Of a stretch of DNA of 60,000 nucleotides, positions 55,107 through 60,000 are shown piece by piece. The number at the start of each line of letters is the position of its first letter. Within the stretch, counting starts at the first letter, position 1. The DNA comes from Branchiostoma floridae (Eukaryota > Chordata > Leptocardii > Amphioxiformes > Branchiostomatidae), in the NCBI RefSeq assembly GCF_000003815.2, contig NC_049994.1:13441039-13501038 (forward strand), given 5' to 3'. Made by a program: the position numbers and the translations under genes. The notes beneath the pieces are model-generated. The model did not search any database. It was given only the letters and a program-made list of their open reading frames with translations, and was not told where the DNA came from.

Positions 55107-56156
55107 TTTTTTCTGCTTTGTACAACTAGACTGAGACGAAAACCATTCTCAAGTCCGTTAACGTTGAAGCGCGTGAACTGGAAGAACTGCCCCAAACCTT
55201 GCAACTTATAACGATTCTCCTTTGGGAGTGATGACTTCGTTAATTGGAGTTGAAGGGTTTGCCATCCGGAGAGATATAAAAGTTTGGGTCACATGATCTA
55301 TGATATATACTCGCCATATCATATGACCTTTGCTTTTTGTTTTAGAATTACTTTAACGTTATAGAATCCTCTTTTCGTTATTGTCAAAATGTTTAAGGAA
55401 CTTTAATGTCATGTCTGTCTAATTTCATTGGTCTTTTAATTTTGGCCATCATGTCCTTTTGATTGATACCAGGTAACGTTGTTGATCTGACACTAGATAC
55501 GGAAAGACTGGTGAGCTAATTGTTATTGATGACTACTTAAAACACACAAACTCTACTTTGTACATGCATTATTTATGCTAATTACTCAGCAATGTGGCCT
55601 TAATTCCCAACTGGGATGTTCCAATTGATAGCCGTCAGGAAACTGGGTCATAGTTAAAGTTTCAACCTGCAGTCCAACATCCAACCAAGCAGGTTAAATC
55701 TTCTAGTCCTGGTCGCTAGTATGATAAGTGCAAGTTTGTTGACTGGGCGGTGATTCTTACAAACCTATATGAACGTAACATCAACGTCTAGTACTTATTG
55801 GGAACTACCAATATTTTCGGCTGATTCCGTCAACTGCATTCTCTGCACACTCTGATATTAGAATATTACAGAAAAAGAAAGAGAACACTATCACAGTCTT
55901 GAAACTGTAAGGAAATCTAAATCTGGTCAAGGAAATTGTCTACCTTTTGCCAACCTTATGAAGAAAAGAGAACACCGCCACAGCCTTGAAACTTTGAAGA
56001 AATGTACATCTGCTCAAGGAGTTGTCTGATTTACGCCAACTTTACGGAGAAACTGTAAGAACATCATCGTAGCCTTGTACTTGGAAATTTTAGGGAAATG
56101 CCATTTGGCTAGTCTGGCAATGTATGTAGGACTGGCCAATAAGAAGCGCGATTCAA
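55107..56156. other. Intergenic region between SLC22 copy B start and the NHL gene stop
   Basis: About 1 kb, expected to hold the copy B promoter and the NHL gene 3' UTR (both genes on the minus strand). I see no clear TATA element on the minus strand. It includes a degenerate tandem repeat at 55869-56100. No coding exon is supported. Confidence 0.6.
55869..56100. repeat. Degenerate three-copy tandem repeat, period about 90 bp
   Basis: Copies start agaaaaagaaagagaacac, agaaaagagaacaccgcc and agaaactgtaagaacatc. Each continues with agccttg(a/t)a-like and gaaat(c/g) blocks and tctggtcaagga/tctgctcaagga in the first two. It abuts the NHL gene stop region. Confidence 0.65.
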
Positions 56157-56998
56157 TCAGGCTACCATTTGGCTTGGGAAAATTGTTACAGTGTCAATGC
56201 CTGAGGTGGTCACCACCAATTGCCCACCCGGTCCCAATGCAACACCTTCGGGAAGTTTAATGTTAGCGACGGTTCGGATAAACTCTCCGCGACTTGTGAA
56301 CATGTCTACCCGCCCGTTTCCCCAGCTCGCGACGATGATGTGTCCCAATGGGTCCGTACAGATGCCTTCAGGGTATACCAGTTGCCCTGGAGAGGCTCCC
56401 TTGCCTCCAAATTTGAGTAAACGTTGCCCGGCGTGGTTGTACACCAGGACACGGTGTGCTAGTGTCGCAACAAGGATATTTCCATCTTTGTCTGACGTGA
56501 CGTATTTGAAATATTCTTGTTCTTTTCGAAAACTCCGATAGAGGGAGCCGTTTGGATGGAACGTCATTATTTCTTCTTTGTTCACCACGATGATTTTATT
56601 ATTGCGAACATCAACAGCAATGTGAGGGTAGTTATCCAAGGATTGTACGTCAAATTTTCTCGCAGGCAGACCACCCAGACTGTATTGTACTACATGTCCT
56701 GAACTATGATGAGAATTTCTTATCTTCCCGATCACCCACAGATAGCCCTGTCCGTCATTAGCGATGTCGCAAGGGAGCATTGATTTTGGTTTCCCATTTT
56801 CACTCGGCACCGTAGTGTTGAAGAGGCGGGAACGTACACCAGTCATACTGTACACTAGGATTCGTTTGTGGAAGTATTCAGTTACGAATATCTCATTGTC
56901 AACAGACACAACCACTCCGTGGTTATACCTGAAACGTAAATCTAATCCCTCCATTCTAATGACGACCTTCCTCTGCTTAACCCTCTCATCATAGCTTT
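56157..56998 (-). CDS. NHL beta-propeller exon (last exon)
   Basis: The acceptor is gctaattacag and the stop is at 56157-56159. It encodes about 280 residues. Repeated blades show HGVVVSVDNEIFVTEY, CDIANDGQGYLWVIG, IAVDVRNNKIIVVNKEE, VTSDKDGNILVATLAHRVLV, GICTDPLGHIIVASWGNGRV and GVALGPGGQLVVTTSG. The linker FGGKGASPGQLVYPEG is typical between NHL repeats. Six blades are enough for a closed propeller. The open frame begins 19 bases before the acceptor, so the start ATG drawn there is not real. Confidence 0.88.
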
Positions 56999-59900
56999 CT
57001 GTAATTAGCAAGAACAAGGTACGAATACGTCACTTAAGATTAAAAAAAAACGAGACAGACAGAAAGAGACTGGAAGCAATAGGCACACAGATATTACATT
57101 AAATGTTCGTAATGTTGGAACACTATCAATCTTCATGCTTTGTACTTTTATATCAATACATTTACCTTGCAAACTGTTGGAAGTTGATGGCAATGTGACG
57201 CTTTGTGGGCTGTAGAAGGTTGATGGTTGTCTGTCATCTTGTAGGATTTTGGACGTCGAGATCGCTATGGAATCTTTTGGGTTGTCGGAGGTTGGCATCG
57301 GTGTGACACTCTTTGTGCTGTTAGAGGTTGATGGTTGTGTGACAATGCGTGAGTTGTTCAAGGTTGATGGTTGTGTTGCTAGGTGTGTGCTGTTGAAGTT
57401 TGATGGCTGTGTGACAATGTGTGAGTTGTTGGAAGTTGATGGTTGTATGACAATGTGTGAGTTGTTGAAGGCTGGCATTAGAGTGGCACTTTGGCTACTG
57501 TTGGAGGTTGATAGTTGTGGTATATATGGTACAACGTGTGTGGTGTTGGAGTTTAATGGCAGTGTGACAATGTGTGAGTTGTTGGAAGTTGATGTCACCG
57601 TGGCCCCATTTATGCTACTGGACGTAGATAGCAGCGTAGCAGTTTGTGAGCTGTTTAGATTTGATGGTTGTGTGGGATCTTGTGGCTTGTTGGATGTCGA
57701 TGGCAGTGTGGCAACTTCTGAGCGGTTACGTGGTGAAAGCAGTGTGGCACCTTGTGAGTCGTTGGAGGCTGGTGTCAATGCGACACCCTTTGGGCTGATG
57801 GTGGTTGATATCGGTGTAGCTTCCTGTGTGCGTTTGATGGTCGATATAAGTGTGTCATGTTGTGGGCTGGTGGAGGTCAGTGGTAGCGTGACGTTCTTTG
57901 CGCTGTTGGAGTTGGAGGTCGGTGACACTGCGGCTCCTTGGGTGTTGTTGCGGATTTCTAACCTTGCCTGTGAAATATTCAGAGTTGTTTTTATTATTTT
58001 TCCGTTAAGATAAAGTGTTATACAAGTGGACAATGACTGCAGTAGCAAGAGCAAACATCTAAGTGAAACTGACTCAATTCACAAGGTAAGAGCACACATA
58101 TACAGCACATTTTGAAATCTAAGACGAGGTTGACATCAGTGAAATCAACCCTTTTATAGCTTGCAAGTGATGACAACTTTTTGGGATTACACATATCATT
58201 GCAAAGCTCACCATGTGATGGTCCTGCGTGCTGGTGTTAAAAAGGCACAACCAAGTGGCGATTCCACCGATGATCAGTGACACCATGGCGACAGCTATCA
58301 TTATCACAACTTTGCACTTCCAGTGACGTCGACAACCTTCTGAAACAGATGCAGTACAATGCAATATTAAATGTCAACTTTTCGAAAGGAAAGGAAAATT
58401 GCATCCAAATGATGTAGAAAGTCACATCAACTAGCCATGAATTTGCCATAGCGTTTACCACGACTTAAATGCCTTTAATGTTAGTGAGGTGGATCCAAAG
58501 ATTTAGCCTCCATGGGTATTCATAACTTCTAATTCCAAACACAAAATAATACATACCTGCGACTTGCTTGCCTGTAGGATCTGAATTTGAGCCCACGCTG
58601 CTAGTTTGAGGATTGGGCGGTGCAGCTTCGGCATTGGTTGGAAAAGACGAAGGTGCTTCACTTACAGAGCTTGTTGCGATGTGTTCATCCGTGGAATTTT
58701 GGTCTGTTGTCGTCCTTTTCGTTTCGTCTTGTATCTGGGTGCGTGAAGATGTTGAGTACATGTTGTTATGTTGCAGCCACGATGGCGCTCTGGTCCTGGA
58801 GTGTAGGATGGCGTTCCCGGTTGTCAGTGGGGCAACTTGTATCCCTGCATTTTCTCCTACCACATTTTTAAAGTTGTCTGATCCACATGCCGACCCTTTT
58901 TGAGATTGGGGAGTGTCTGGCACAGTTTGCTTAATTGTGTACGTTTTACGGTGTCCCGACCTTGGCAGCAGGGGAGGACGAAAGATGCCCATTGCTGATT
59001 TCAGTACATTGAATGTAACGCTACCATTGTCTTTCTTTTGTTCCCCCGAAGGTGGATCAATGTTGCCATCAACGTCTGTAGTGCGGTGTTTTAAGCATGA
59101 AGGGACATCACTAATCGGTTTTAAACCGTTGGTATGGTGTACACGGTTTGACGACGCATCGCCTTCTATACTTTCCATGGCTCCTGGACCGCCATCTTCG
59201 GTGCTAGTGGAGGACATCGAATCCGTCGTTTGGTCGTCATGGAAACGGTCTGATCTTGCGTACTTGGGGTTGTGGTGAGGGCATGACAGCAGATTGATTG
59301 GTTGAGAAGAGTCGCTGCTGAGGGACATTAGTAGGACTGGCTTTGTAAATTTGTCTTCTTCGTTATTGCCTATGTCAAACTTGATGTTGTTTTTATAAGA
59401 ACTGTCTGTTTCACAGATGTCAGTTCCGTACAAGGAAAAACGAATCTCTCTAGTCTCATTCTCCCTGGCGACAAGCTGGCAGCCAACAGGAGATACCGCT
59501 GTATTCTGATAAAGGTGATCTGACATTGGCATGGCTGTATGGCATGGACCTGTGCGTAAACCTGGGCATGGGAGAAACGTTGGTACATTTTGGTAGTGAT
59601 GAACTGTCGTTTCGCTTGCGCTATAATTGATGGGTGCTGTGGTAATCTCCGATCCAGCTTCACCCGGTTCTAGGCTAGTGGACACACCTGACTTGTGGGT
59701 CGGGTCTGCATTTTGTGTAGAGAAGATGTCCATCATCTGACTAAAAGAAAACACCATAGCTTGTCTCTTTTTCTTATCCCTACTTCCCTGTCGCGCGCGT
59801 CTCCTGCTCTCCTTTTCTTTAGGTCCATACCGGAAAATGACAGGATTACACCTCGTATTCTGGTAAATAGGCATAGGCACTATATCATCTGGGGCACCTG

Positions 59901-60000
59901 GCGTCATCACATCGTCATGGTTGCTCGAGGAGGTTTGAGGCTCAGAGATGTCTTCGTCATAACAGGAGTACGGACGCCAATCCTCCTTTTCGTAGGAGGC
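56157..60000 (-). CDS. Membrane-anchored mucin-stalk NHL-repeat protein, 5'-partial
   Basis: Exons in transcript order: 58557-60000 (runs off the window), 58212-58339, 57166-57967, 56157-56998; 3,216 bases, 1,071 residues plus stop, all phases consistent. Residues 1-482 are hydrophilic and Ser/Thr-rich with no domain I recognise; the frame is still open at the edge (ASYEKEDWRPYSCYDED). Exon 2 encodes CRRHWKCKVVIMIAVAMVSL, IIGGIATWLCLFNTS, a basic flank plus one transmembrane helix. This suggests a type II protein. Exon 3 is a 267-residue stalk of Ser/Thr/Asn/Gln repeats (consensus STSNNSHIVTQP) full of N-x-S/T sequons. Exon 4 encodes about six NHL blades, e.g. LVYPEGICTDPLGHIIVASW and LPEGVALGPGGQLVVTTSG, as in the TRIM2/TRIM71 propeller. 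No RING or B-box is visible. Ligand binding outside the cell is inference. Confidence 0.85.
57166..57967 (-). CDS. Mucin-like stalk exon of the NHL gene
   Basis: One exon encodes the whole low-complexity stalk. The acceptor is atatttcacag (phase 0 entry) and the donor is GCAAG|GTAAAT (phase 1). Roughly twenty tandem units of 11-13 residues alternate an Asn-Ser/Thr motif with a hydrophobic-Thr pair and Pro-Ser-Thr. Expect dense O-glycosylation and N-glycosylation. The long plus-strand open frame over the same bases is its antisense shadow. Confidence 0.85.

Noticed and set aside
57249-58013. Plus-strand 254-residue open frame over the NHL-gene stalk
   Set aside because: It is the antisense of the repetitive Ser/Thr/Asn stalk exon. 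Repeats keep the opposite frame open by composition, and its Cys/Leu/Val-rich product has no domain.
1-60000. CRISPR arrays, rRNA, operons, bacterial-type promoters or terminators
   Set aside because: None seen. The DNA is eukaryotic with spliced genes, and its tandem repeats do not have the repeat-spacer pattern of CRISPR.

Overview
The window looks like cephalochordate (amphioxus, Branchiostoma-type) nuclear DNA. The genes are intron-rich with short GT-AG introns (one is GC-AG). A single THSD7 gene resembles vertebrate THSD7A and THSD7B. Intergenic DNA and introns are packed with short inverted-repeat elements, tRNA-derived SINE pieces, microsatellites and young tandem duplications. The species call is inference from gene structure and repeat style; there is no species-specific marker I can prove by eye.

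Layout. (1) 1-9088: no coding exon I can support; tandem repeats and one foldback element. It is probably upstream or first-intron DNA of the next gene. (2) 9089-26449, plus strand: a THSD7-like gene, 26 exons, 1,630 residues visible, lacking only the 5' exon(s) with the signal peptide. It encodes a chain of thrombospondin type-1 repeats, one transmembrane helix and a short tail. (3) 29404-42332 and 44268-55106, both minus strand: two complete tandem SLC22-type (organic cation transporter-like, MFS) paralogs of 587 and 590 residues, each with 11 exons and matching intron phases. (4) 56157-60000, minus strand: the 3' part of a gene for a membrane-anchored NHL-propeller protein (at least 1,071 residues): long hydrophilic N-terminal part, one transmembrane segment, mucin-like Ser/Thr/Asn repeat stalk, then an NHL beta-propeller. 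It runs off the right edge.

The genes are unrelated in pathway. Transporter, adhesion/guidance-type TSR receptor and mucin-NHL receptor share only a location at the plasma membrane.

Mobile DNA: an internally deleted mariner (32087-32648), a TTAA-flanked inverted-repeat element rich in CRE-like TGACGTCA motifs (37290-38247), a TTAA-flanked MITE with a near-perfect TIR (53531-53831), several TA-flanked foldback elements, two SINE-like families and the 3' end of a LINE.

The most unusual signal is repeated tandem duplication of an exon's 3' part together with its splice donor and the start of the following intron. It occurs at three exons of two unrelated genes (THSD7 exons 14 and 18, SLC22 copy B exon 8). 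The copies differ from the functional exon almost only at synonymous sites.
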